A stretch of 64,000 nt of DNA, from NCBI GenBank assembly GCA_001414485.1, contig LLEY01000211.1, positions 1 through 64,000 of the forward strand. The letters run 5' to 3'. The position numbers were made by a program, and so were the translations under genes. Position 1 is the stretch's first letter, and each line of letters begins with the position of its first letter. This stretch comes from Calycina herbarum. Its lineage: Eukaryota; Ascomycota; Leotiomycetes; Helotiales; Pezizellaceae. This document shows, piece after piece, positions 47,924 to 58,557 of the stretch. A model generated the notes under the pieces. It saw only the letters and a program-made list of their open reading frames with translations. It ran no database searches and was not told the origin of the DNA.

Positions 47924-48234
47924 TATAATAGTATAAAACAGATACTACTATAAAAGAGGTATATAGAAGTATATTTAATAGAATAATATATCTAAATACT
48001 AGGCTTTAATATAAAGGAAAAGACTAAATTAGACTTTTCTTAAGAGAGAGTAAGAGTATCTATATATAAGAGGGTTATATAATAACAAAAGTCTATACTA
48101 ATCTAGCTCTAATAATTCTAAAACTAAACCTATACTATAATCCTATTCTATAACTATCTATGCTATACTATACTTGGTATATATTCTTAGCTATTCCGAT
48201 AGCTCGGCAATTCTATTAATAGCTAGCTATTATA
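47924..48234 (-). repeat. 5' LTR of Gypsy E
   Basis: 311 bp, the same length as 31142-31452 and more heavily RIP-mutated. It is followed by the TSD AATAG. Confidence 0.88.
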
Positions 48235-48239
48235 AATAG

Positions 48240-48865
48240 AATTTATAAGAGGAACCGTTGTTCGAGATCTAGTAGGTTATAAAATAATTAGTTTTTATTA
48301 AGTTAAAGTAAGGTAAGAATATACTAATAGTCTTAGTAATAGTCTTACTCCTCTTATTCTTTAGAGTATATAGCTACACGTATCTTAAGAAGTAATCTTC
48401 GATTTAGAAGATCTACTTAAAGCTCTATAATTCGTTATATCTAAAGAAGAAGAGTAGATTAAGTTAAGAAGTAAAGTCTATAAGATCTATATATACTCTA
48501 TTAAGACAACGGCGTAAGGTAATTAGCTAGATAATTATCGGTTTATAAGAAGCCCTTATAAGAGTATAGTATATATATCTCTTAAGAATAAACTCTACGT
48601 CTTTTTATAAGATCCTATAATATAACTCTATATAGCGTATATAAGTCTTATTTACGCCTAAGTTTATTAGTTAATTAAATAAGAATAAGTAGAGTTAGAC
48701 ACTTACTAGTATACTTTAGTCTACGATATACTCTAGTAATAAGATCAAAGGCGTTATAGGTATAAACTACGTATCTCTTTAGGTAATCCGTTCTATAAAC
48801 CGATTTAGGTTAACGATATACTTAGTTATTATTAAGTATATACTTGTTAAGAGCTTTAAACTTTA
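48240..48865. other. Internal segment of element H between Gypsy E and Gypsy F
   Basis: RIP-degraded AT-rich DNA. Plus-strand frames give stretches like DLEDLLKALQFVISKEEEQI and NPFYKPIQVNDILSYYQVY, while the known tail of H is on the other strand. No family is recognised. Confidence 0.45.
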
Positions 48866-48870
48866 CTATA

Positions 48871-49053
48871 TATAACAGTCCTAGTCATATACGACTGGAT
48901 CACGTGCCGAGGTTCTACCGAAGTCTCGCTTAGTATATATAAATAGAGACAGAGCGTACTAACTCTCCTCTTCTCTCTTTAGTTTAGTTTTCTTCGAATA
49001 TAGGTACTATTCTATAAGTATCTCTTTTAGTATATTTGTAGAGGGCCGTTATA
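48871..49053 (+). repeat. 5' LTR of Gypsy F
   Basis: 183 bp. Hand alignment with the 3' LTR shows 15 differences, all transitions; 12 have the A/T state in this copy. Confidence 0.9.
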
Positions 49054-49084
49054 CTAAAACTAAACTTACACTCTCGCCTAGGAA

Positions 49085-50340
49085 GGCATATAAATATCCT
49101 AAAACTAACGAACGAAAATATACACATTCACCTTATAGTAAATCCCTTCGTATACGGTAACAAGTTATAACGCTCCTCCCTTAGCTAGCTTGATAAGTAA
49201 TTAGATAAAGAGCCTCTACCTTTACCTTTACCTTTGCTACCTACTATTAACACTAGCTCTTGAAAGACTAAGACCTCTTCCTAAGCTATAGTACTACTAC
49301 CTCTACCTACTAGCAAGGCTACTACTAGCTCTTCTATAGTAGTAAAGTCTAAGTTACCTCCTCCTCTTATAGTCGACGATGCCTTACGATAAATCCTTTA
49401 GACGATAACTACTCTTATAGATAAGGTCTACTACCTTAAAGTTAATACTAGATCTACCTCTTAAATAGCAGAAATATACGTACGCCGTGAATACACCCTT
49501 ATAGAGCTTAAAGCTAAAAAGGTTACCTAATCTACTCTTACTACCTAGTCTTCTAAGAAGACTAGTAAAGTAGAGAATCTACATACGTTTATAATAGAAG
49601 ACGACTAGATTATATATAATACCTAGAAGACTAAAATTATAGTAAAGCTATATATTAATACCAACTACTTCGAATCTAAGGAGGCAAAGATAAATCTGGT
49701 ATATCGCGCTACTACTAGCTAAGTACGTAATTATATTTACTTAAAATATAAGTTCGATACTAACAACCGATTCACCACTTATAACGAGATACTAGCTTAC
49801 CTCTACAATATTGTAGTTAGTCCGTACGTTCGTGACAAGGCTCGTAAGAAGTACTAAGAGCTACGAATAGCTCGAGAGACGTTCTACGAGTTTCGAGTAA
49901 AGTTCTAGAAGCTGGCAGACAAGTCTAGAGCTCTAAAGTAAGATAGAATTAACAACCTTTTTAATAAGTTAACTATTAACCTCTAATAAGCTCTTACGGT
50001 TATTAGACTTTAAGCTAAGGAAGACATAGACCTCTTTTACACTCTTGCTAGTAGCGTTAACAACGACCTACGAGACATTATAGAAGAAAAGGCTAGAAAG
50101 CGTATAAGCAAGTATCTACCTACTATAGCTATAAATACGGCTATAGCTACACGTTCTCTAGAAATTCCTACTTACACAGCTAGTATTCACCCCTCTACTA
50201 ACATGTGTTATAACTATAGAGAAGTCGGCTATTATATTAAGTCCTGCCTATAGCTAAGAGTCTATAAGAAGGTAGACTTAAGCGAGCTAGAGAAAGAAGA
50301 AGAAGCTAGATCTAAGTTAGGAAACAAATACATTTAAGAG
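49085..50340 (+). pseudogene. Gypsy F gag relic with zinc knuckle
   Basis: Pro/Ser/Thr-rich N-terminal part, then a retrotransposon gag core (about 49700-50050). The zinc knuckle at 50216-50257 reads CYNYREVGYYIKSC, consistent with C-x2-C-x4-H-x4-C after RIP. A Glu-rich tail (ELEKEEEARS) follows. Confidence 0.72.
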
Positions 50341-53300
50341 AAGACTCTACCTTAGGTAAATATAGGATTAATCTCTCTAAGATTAATCTACAGTTATTAG
50401 TTAGTAGAAAAGCGTTTACTTTACCTAGTATAATAATAATCAATAGATATAGTATATAAACCACTGCTCTTAGTAACCTAGGAGTAAATACATTCTCTTT
50501 TATAGACGCCTAATTCAGCTACGACTTAGCGAAGTTCTATAACCTTAAAATAAAAAGACTTCCTATACCTATAAAGATTCACAGATATAATAGAGAGATT
50601 AGCAGAGAAGCTACTTACTACCTTCTCTCTAATTATATATTAGATAGCTGTAAATTCTTTAATATACCCTTTATTCTACTAGACCTAGGATTATATAATA
50701 TCATCCTCGGCTAAAAATTCTTTAAATACTTTTATATTAATATCGACGTAACTTATCAAAAGTTACTCTAGCTAGAGGAACTTAAGCCTTACTTCTCTAC
50801 TCGGCAGCCTACCCCTCTCTCGCGTAAAGCTATTCGTCTTAAGGACCCTACACTCTTTCACCAGAATTAGGCAGACGCTTATAACCTTATAATAGAAACG
50901 GACGAATTATAGAGACAGAATAGCCGATCTATTCTAGAACTCTATATAATAGAACATCTAGAATATATACTTACAATCCACGAAAGCAACCACTAGTCTT
51001 CTATATAAGCATAATACTAGATTATGAAACAGGAACTCGAGGGATTACCTAAGAAAGTACTTACCCTAGTCTATTAACGAAAGCCCTTTCTAAAGTAAGA
51101 ACCTTCTATAATAATCAATATCTCTACTATATCTACGGTAGGAATATACTACTATTTACTTTAGAAAGATAGTAAGATATTTACTATTAGCTTATACAAG
51201 ATTAATAATATTATAGCTAGACGAGAAGAGGATCGTACAGTAATACTAGAGGTTCTAGAGAAGTACGTAGATTTTATAGACGTATTCTTAAAGGAAGCTT
51301 TAGATACTCTACTACCTTACTAATATTATAACTATAAAATATAGCTAGAAGGAACAGATACCCTTAGATATTCCCTACTATATAAGATATTAACTAAAGA
51401 GCTACTTACTATAAAGGAATATATCTTAGACAACCTTTATAAGGGATTTATAGAGCATAGCCAGTCCTCTTTTACTGCTCTAGTACTGTTTATTAAGAAG
51501 GTAGACGGAAGATTACACTTTTATATCGACTTCTAGAAGCTTAATAACCTTACTTAAAAAGACTACTATCTACTTTCTCTTATTAATAAAACGCTAGCCT
51601 ATATTAGCTAAGCTCGTATCTTTACAAAACTCGATATCTATTAAGCTTTCTATCGTATATAAATAGATCCTAATTCTAAAGAACTAACCACTTTCTATAT
51701 ATGTTATAGAACGTATAAGTATAAGGTTCTACTCTTTAGACTTATAAATAGACTATCTACGTACTAGCGGTATATAAACGACGTACTTTTTAACTATTTA
51801 GACGATTTCTACTCTACTTACTTAGACGACATCCTTATCTATTCTTCGAATATATTAGAGTATAAAGAACACGTATAAAAAGTCCTCTAGCAACTACGAG
51901 ATACTAGCTTATAAGCAGATATTAAGAAATACAAATTTAATATTAAGAAGATAAAATACCTTAGCTTTATTATTAAAACTAATAGTATTAAAGTAGATCT
52001 AGAAAAAGTTATAGTAGTCTAGAATTAGTAAGCATCAGATATAGTAAAAGGCGTCTAGAGCTTCCTAGGCTTTTATAACTTCTACTAGAGGTTTATATAG
52101 AATTATAGAATTATTATAAAACCACTTATACGTCTTATAAAGGACAACATACCTTTTAACTTCGACAAAAGCTACTAGGACGCTTTTAAGGAGCTAAAAG
52201 AATGCCTTACAACGGCACCAGTCCTTCGCTACTACTCTCTAGAGCTTCCTACAATGATCGAGATAGACGCCTTAGACGGGATAATCGCTAGGATACTATA
52301 ATAATAGTAAGCAGACGGCGAATAGTACCTAGTAGCTTACTTTAGTAAGGTTATGTCTTTAGCTAAGTATAATTATAAGATTTATAATAAAGAGATGCTT
52401 ATAATTATACGCTCGCTTATAGAATAGAGACCGGAATTATAAAGCATATATAAGAAAGTTCGTATTTATACTAACTATAAAGCACTCAAGTACTTTATAA
52501 TAACAAAGTAGCTTACTATATGTTAAGCTAGATAGGCTAAAGCTTTAGCCGAATACTACTTTATAGTAATATACTGTTCTAGAAAAGAGAATAGAAAGGT
52601 AGACGCTTTAACACGAAAAACAGACGAGTTACAGACTCAGAAGGAGCTGAAAGAACAATACCGGACCTGTACGCTCTTAACAAAAGAATAAGTTGATATA
52701 GAAACACTTAAAGACCTTAGAGTTGAAATAAGCTCTATTACGTTAGCTCTAGTCGACGACGACCACTTCTAGGAGTCTCTTACGCTCTCTAAACGAATCC
52801 GTAAAGTAAATAAGGATGCTAAGACACTTTAAGCTTTACGATTATAGGCTAAGAACGACGAAGACTCTCCGTACGTCTTAGAGGAAGACCTACTGCTTTA
52901 TCGAGGCTACTTAATAGTACTAGATATCGATACTTTACAGATAGACCTGATCTATAAAGCATACGACTAAGTACTACTAGCCCACCCTAGACGAGACAAG
53001 ACCTACTAGATCCTTTACTTAAGATATATCTAGCGAAATATAAAGTCTAACATTATATAATACATATATAACTATTACAAATGTCAAAGAGCGGATATAC
53101 TAAGAGACAAGACCCCTGGTTATCTATACCCACTTCTAGTCCTATTACGTACATAGTAATACGTAGTAATAGACTTTAAATCCTTCCTAGCTAATAAGCA
53201 CAGCTTTGACAACGTATTCGTAGTTATCGACTAATTATCTAAATAATCTATCTCTATCCTATACTAAAAGGAAGTAACGGCTAAGCAGATAGCTAAGCTA

Positions 53301-54370
53301 TACTTATAGCACGTATTATAATATCACGGAATCCTAGAGAGTATTATCTCTAACAGAGGCCCTTAGTTTATCTCTACCTTCTAGCAAGAATTTACACGAA
53401 TCCTTAGCGTCCAGCTTTGACTTTCGACTGTAAATTACGCCTAGATAGACAGACAAACCGAAATTATAAACTAGTACCTAGATTAGCGCTTACAGCCGTA
53501 TATAAATTACTACTAGAATAATTAGTTAAAGCTACTTCTAATAATAGACCACGCTTAGCTTATACTACCTTATAGTACTATTAGAATGTCCTTGTTCAAA
53601 TTACAAAAGAGCTACTTACTAAGAACGTCTTTTAACTAGCATACGCCTAAACCCTCGACTATATAAGAGAGGCTATTATAAGAAGAAGCTACAACAGTTA
53701 TAAAGACTCTTTAAGAAGTACTAGACGTCGGCTAAGCAAATATAGTAAAAGCTTAAGAAAAGAAAGAATAGGACATAAATAGACATAGACGAGAAGTAGA
53801 CTTTAGAGTCGGCGATATAGTTTTTATTACTACAAAGGACTAGAATACGTAAAGACCTAGCCGGAAGTTAGACCACTAGATAGCTAGACCTTTTAAGATC
53901 CTTAAGAAAGTTAGCTCTGCTTTTAGACTCTAGTTACCATCCTCTATTAGAGTCCATCCTGTCTTCGCACTAGAGAAGTTACGTAAAGCTTCAGACGATC
54001 CTCTGCCTAGATAAGTAAGTACGCTACCTCCACCGATTATCGTCGACAAAGAAGAAGAATAGGAGGTTAAGGAAGTACTTACAAGTAAGACGCGATAGAA
54101 GTCTCTTTACTACCGATTAAAGTAGAAGGGCTATAACAAGGACCTTGACTAGCACCCAGCTTGCTACGTAGCCTACTCGCTACATATATTAAAGGAATTC
54201 CATTTAGCGAATCCAACAGCTGACGGGCCTCTAAAGGCTCTTCCTTTATAGCTAGAGGCGTACGAGGCAGGAAGAGACAATTACAGCGAATTAGAGAGTA
54301 ACGACCCTATGGCTACGGAAGACAAAGCGGCTTAGTTAGAAGGGGCCCGGTTAAAGGAGCGGGTAGTATG
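50341..54370 (+). pseudogene. Gypsy F pol relic with chromodomain
   Basis: Protease-like region about 50430-50720; RT about 51340-51980 with YLDD at 51819-51830; RNase H about 52250-52620; integrase with HHCC-like region (about 52970-53100) and DDE parts VVIDFKSFLA, ISNRGPQFIS and RQTEIINQYL (about 53160-53490); chromodomain-like segment about 54050-54180 (LYYRLKQKGYNKDLDQHPAC), then a tail LKEFHLANPTADGP typical of fungal Gypsy polyproteins. The terminal stop TGA (54368-54370) overlaps the first bases of the 3' LTR. In-frame TAG and TAA replace Gln and Trp codons. Confidence 0.85.
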
Positions 54371-54549
54371 ACAGTCCCAGTCACATACGACTGGATCACG
54401 TACTGAGGTTCTACCGAAGTCTCGCTTAGTATACATAAATAGAGACAGAGCGTACCAACTCTCCTCTTCTCTCTTTAGTTTAGTTTTCTTCGAATACAGG
54501 TACTATTCTACAAGCATCTCTTTTAGTGCATTTGTAGAAGGCCGTCACA
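54367..54549 (+). repeat. 3' LTR of Gypsy F
   Basis: 183 bp, the less mutated copy, followed by the TSD CTATA. Confidence 0.9.
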
Positions 54550-54554
54550 CTATA

Positions 54555-55239
54555 GATTGCCTTACTCTTTCTACTATTAGGAGACCTTAAGGGGCTACTT
54601 GCTTTAGGTTTTATAGTTAATCACAGTACTCGAATTACTTATAAGAAGTGAGATATCTCTTATTAGGAGAGGCTTTAAGGTAGTATTTAGCGGTTCAGAG
54701 CCCTTAGAGGGGAATAGAGGGGCGAACCGGACCCCTTAAGGTGAAGAGTAAGGGTTGTTAACGTCTATAATAGTAGGGTAAAAGAGGGGTAAAGATAGGA
54801 TAGAAATATAAGGTTAAAATACTTTAGTTCTTTAAGAAAAAGAAAGAGATATCTAGTTAACTATATAGAATAACTCCTAGTAGTAAAATAAGAGAGAAGT
54901 GCCGTTCTCCTAGCCTCTCTAACTTCCCCCTTTTTAACAGACCTACCTTGTTTTACCTACTTTTCACCTACTAACATACTTCTAAAACCTTAGCAAATAT
55001 AAAGAAAGTTAAATATTACTACTAGGTATCTATTAATCTTATATCTAAGTTTTAAAAAATTTTTAACTATTCTTTATTAGGCAGGTAAAGTGGGAATAGC
55101 CTCAAATAAGTACTAGGAGTAACGTGGAGAGAGTTTTGAAAAAAGTGTATTTGATTAAAATCGCGGTATTAGACACCCGATTTAGGCCATCTATTGGTTT
55201 GCGCAATCCAGAATTTATTGCCCAAATAGATTAGTCTAA
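54555..55239. other. Right internal segment of element H
   Basis: Less AT-rich than neighbouring retroelements, with GC-containing patches around 54680-54740. Subterminal sequence near 55090-55240 resembles the left end of H in inverse orientation (for example CTATTCCCA words at 29640 and 55093). No gene is recognised. Confidence 0.5.
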
Positions 55240-55269
55240 TTGCGCAATACCTCGTATTGCGGAACACCA
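55240..55269 (-). repeat. Right TIR of element H
   Basis: A 30-bp perfect inverse copy of 29474-29503, followed by the TA target site. Confidence 0.9.
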
Positions 55270-56088
55270 TAGCACAGATCCCACCAAGACCACGCACTTA
55301 TTGCTCCCAAACAATTCTGACTCGTCTCCACAAGGGCTCTTAACTAGCTGCTCAGCTATATGGGGTAATTCAATTAGATCTACGATATAAAACAAAAAGT
55401 TATTCTTTGCGACCGTCGGTTGTCGTACAATTGAATTTAATGCTTAAAGTGCCCGAGTTGGTGCATCCGACGACCTGCTTATATATCTCCACCCCTCTCT
55501 AATTGAAACGTGCATTTTCAAAACACGATGAAAACTTGATTTTGAAAGCTTTTAGACTCCTAACTTCATAGCATATATAATATCTCGGGTATTATCCTGA
55601 TAAATTCATGAGATATTTTCTCGCAATCAATTCACAAATGTCAACCTACCGCGGTTAGATGCATCTTCAGGGCAAACTGAGTCATTTGCCCTCTAATATA
55701 AATAGCTCCGTGGGTAGAACTGATCCTACGGCCTCCAACCTTGAACATCATCCAACACGTAAACACAAACAAAGTAGCACAAGGAAAAAAGCTGGGAGAT
55801 CTCTATACACTTTTCCTTGAACCATATTTTTATTTGAACATCACATTATTTGAAGACCTAATGTGGTTATGGGTGGCCACAAGGACTTGAACCAAAACAG
55901 TGGAGCAACGTTATGCGAAATATCAGCACCAAATTCAAGTACTGGTAAGAGAAACTTAAGGAAAAACTTAGGTAGCGTTACCATAGCTGTATTCTAATAA
56001 AGAAGCAGAAACTGTACGGGTCCCAACACCACCAGTAAGTAGCTACCAGAATAACGATAGTCTAAGAACTGTCTACAACATTACACCA
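55270..56088. other. Intergenic, promoter region of exonuclease-like gene 2
   Basis: Normal-composition DNA. A TATA-like box is listed separately. Splice-donor-like GTAAG words at 55944 and 56035 leave room for short 5' exons that I could not model securely. Confidence 0.5.
55697..55705 (+). promoter_or_regulatory. TATA-like box upstream of exonuclease-like gene 2
   Basis: TATAAATAG followed by CTCC, about 390 bp before the modelled start codon. It resembles the TATTTAAGCTCC upstream of the paralogue at 27307. Confidence 0.4.
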
Positions 56089-57602
56089 ATGCGTGGTAAC
56101 CAACTCGAACAAAAACCTCCTTATTTTCGAAGACCAACAAACAACAATAATATGAAGCCACATTTACATTTATTCCCTGTTCAGGGTCAGGCTGAACCAA
56201 CCATCTGTGCGTCTCCAATGACCAAGTCTCTTGTTCCTAAGAGCAAAGAATCCTTGGAAGTTCTTTCAATACAACATGCACATGAAACCATGCTCTCGCC
56301 AAGCTTGAGTTCAAGGCCCAGCCTTTGTTTCTTATTCAATACAAAGTGGCTTACAATCACAACCTTGAATTTTCATATGCAGGCTCAGATTATGTGGATA
56401 TCTACAACCTCCCACGTGAGGTCACCCCCAAGGCTTACGACTTCGCGGTAACAATTTATCCCGAACAGGAATTTGAGTTAAAGAAACTGATGATGTCCGC
56501 CAAAGGTAATCAAGCGGCCGAGTTCATGACGCAGAGACAAGTCTCGTATTCTGGGGCTACTGAAAACAAAGAGGACAACGACTCGCAAAAGATCCCCTTT
56601 TCGATCGCAACCCTTATCAAAAACAGCAGAGATCCAGGAAATGTTGAGTACTATACTCGCATCTGGAAGCTCCGCTGCTTAGCAAGTAAGGCCAGCCACG
56701 AAAACGAGAAGGCGGACGAAGAACCCAAGGAAAGCAACAAGAAATCTAAATATGTCGTTGGCTTAGCAAAAAACATCAAGAGTGAACGATTCTCTGCCAA
56801 CAACAAAACGACCAAGGCTGCACCCCCCTCCGAGACGACGTTAAAGAATATCACCGCCCTCACAGCACCCGAGCGACAATGTCTTATGCCGCATCATCCT
56901 GCCCATAAGAAATTTTCAGTCGTGGAGACACAAAAGCACCTGGTCGAATTTCTCAAAGTTTTGAAGAGTATCCATCAAAAGAACGAGAAGCCAAATTTGT
57001 TTTTTCGAAGTACATTTACCACCAAGATGACTCTATTTTCAATTTTCGTTGCTTCTTACAACTTCACATGGGTACTCAACATCCAAGCTCTTGGAAACTC
57101 AGCTTTCGAGGCCGCTAGCGAGGGATCACATCCTATTTCTTTGAGAAAGGTTCTCAAGAACCAATATACTCCCAAGCTGGTTTATGACGTGTCCAGAGAA
57201 TCAAGAATCTTGTTTAATGAGTACAAAATCACACTGCGTGGTACGATCGATATTGAAATTCTCTATTTCACACGCTATGGGAGCAGTGCAGCCGATTACA
57301 CGGATCTTCATTCCCTGTTTTTGAAGCTTCCCATTAACAAGCTGGAGTGGCATCACTTAGCAAAATACAAATTTATTCATCAGAAGGGGTTGTGCAGTAA
57401 TGAACGTTCGGAAGAGAACGTTCACTTTCTTGCACCTTCGATTCGGGAAGCTGCCATCGCCGAAGTACAAATGTTAGCTCCGCTATTCGTTGAGTTTACT
57501 CTCGGTTTGTCCAAGAATGATCGGAATTTGGTTGCCGAGAAATCCAAAGAGCTTTGCAAGGGAGCCCAAGGTGGCCAAGGTGGTGGAAAACCGGAAGAAT
57601 GA
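56089..57602 (+). CDS. 3'-5' exonuclease-like (DEDD fold) protein 2
   Basis: The best model is exon 56089-56259 joined to 56310-57602 (50-nt intron GTTCTT...TTGAG), giving 487 aa. Without that intron the two parts are in different frames, so a frameshift or other exon structure is the alternative. It matches protein 1 along its length: PLFLIQYKVAYNHNLEF with PVFLVQYKLGYDHNYKF, then LTAPERQCL with ISPQERKCI, FSIFVASYNFTWVLNIQALG with LSLFVRSLKHTWVLDLRKLG. The exonuclease-like segment VYDVSRESRILFNEYKITL and IDIEIL keeps an Asp in each of the last two motifs, but the first (FSVVETQKHL) lacks the usual D-x-E. The C-terminus is Gly/Gln-rich. A role in nucleic-acid metabolism is inferred only. Confidence 0.65.
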
Positions 57603-58557
57603 TCGTTGAAGTGATTTTTAGCTGGATTTGGGGCTGTGGGGTAACTATGGCTTTTCCTTTGAGGAGGTTAGATTTCACCTTTAGAGGTGAATATTAGTGC
57701 ACTCAAAATCACCGTTAATAAACGTCTCTCGAGCGAGATTTGAACCAAGTTGTGACAAAATTTAGACTTGTGCAGAGAAGCTTGGTATTGGAACACTTCA
57801 ACAACATTGTAAGATATTCTCAGCTATTGATCGAGACGTTAAAGAATTGAGATTACAAATTTCGGATTCTCTCAAAACATCTCAAGACACTTTAATAATT
57901 TGAACAATAAGGTACATGTTAGAGAGCAACGACGGATCCTCTTACTTAGCTTGACTTGCTTGGTGCGAAGAATCCCACAACTGCTTGAGAAGATCAAGTT
58001 CATCGCTGTTTGAAGATGTCGTATCAGAGCAGTGTACAGAATTTATGTCTCCTGTTAACATCAATCCACAAATGAAAGGACATTGACGACTATTGAGTTC
58101 AATCCCTTTGCAGGTTAGAAAGAGAATCTCAAAGCCTCTGCTCTTGGCAGATCAAGCTTGAGGGAATTGATGTGCGTGACTTCAAGTAGTTTATAAGTAG
58201 ATTCGTGTGAAAAGACGATCCAAAATACGGAGTAGAGGTCACGTTTTATCGCGAACCCATAACGCGGGTTATCTCCACTTTAATTGACGGGCGGTCCGAG
58301 AGCAAACCTCACGACACCACAAATCGAAAGAGTTAAATTTATGGCTTGTCAACAGCGAAATGGAAGCTTTCATACCAAACTAAAACCGCTGGGAGCTGGA
58401 ACCAGGGGACTGGGACGTTTTCACATTCCACGGTGAGCTCTCTGAGCTTGGCTCACCCGATTTGATAGCAGATGAAATCAAGTTGTATAACCAGCAGGAT
58501 CAATTCACGATCACCCAGAAGCAGAGGGAAGAGAGGCACAAGGAGGAGATACGCTTG
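57603..58557. other. Intergenic between exonuclease-like gene 2 and the 2EXR gene
   Basis: No gene is supported. Reading the 2EXR gene frame upstream gives an open, charged stretch from 58462, and an ATG at about 58342 precedes a GTGAGC donor at about 58433, so a 5' exon may lie here; the phases I tried do not join cleanly. Confidence 0.45.

Larger units (their letters stand above)
31142..48234 (-). mobile_element. Gypsy E: family-A-like, gag-only, interrupted by Gypsy D
   Basis: Two 311-bp LTRs related to those of Gypsy A, in minus orientation, with exact AATAG duplications (31137-31141 and 48235-48239). Once D and its TSD are removed, only 2629 bp remain, with about 2 kb between LTRs. The 5' leader next to the right LTR matches that of Gypsy A (both contain a CCTGTTATAATATCT word). 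No reverse transcriptase or integrase motif is found, so E is a deletion derivative or non-autonomous relative of A. Confidence 0.85.
48871..54549 (+). mobile_element. Gypsy/Ty3 chromovirus F
   Basis: 5679 bp in plus orientation with 183-bp LTRs (TATAACAG/TATGACAG to CCGTTATA/CCGTCACA, originally TGTGAC...GTCACA) and exact CTATA duplications (48866-48870 and 54550-54554). Gag, pol and a chromodomain are complete in order but stopped by RIP. It inserted directly into element H. Confidence 0.92.
29474..55269. mobile_element. Element H: unclassified TIR DNA element hosting the right TE nest
   Basis: A 30-bp sequence, TGGTGTTCCGCAATACGAGG and the following TATTGCGCAA, is found at 29474-29503 and, perfectly inverted, at 55240-55269. 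TA lies on both sides (29472-29473, 55270-55271), as for Tc1/mariner-like target duplications. Removing the solo LTR, Gypsy F and the E/D/C chain with their TSDs leaves about 2547 bp. Similar subterminal sequences with TTGCGCAA and TTGCCCAA words follow at both ends. The interior is RIP-degraded and I could not assign a transposase family. Confidence 0.75.

Noticed and set aside
1675..55269. CRISPR-like or Helitron explanation for the AT-rich repeats
   Set aside because: No regularly spaced repeats with unique spacers, and no Rep/helicase motif or CTRR end; LTR and TIR pairs explain the repeats.
57715..57770. GGTTCAAATCTCG on the minus strand, like a tRNA B box
   Set aside because: Flanking bases do not form a T stem, and no A box or acceptor stem was found.
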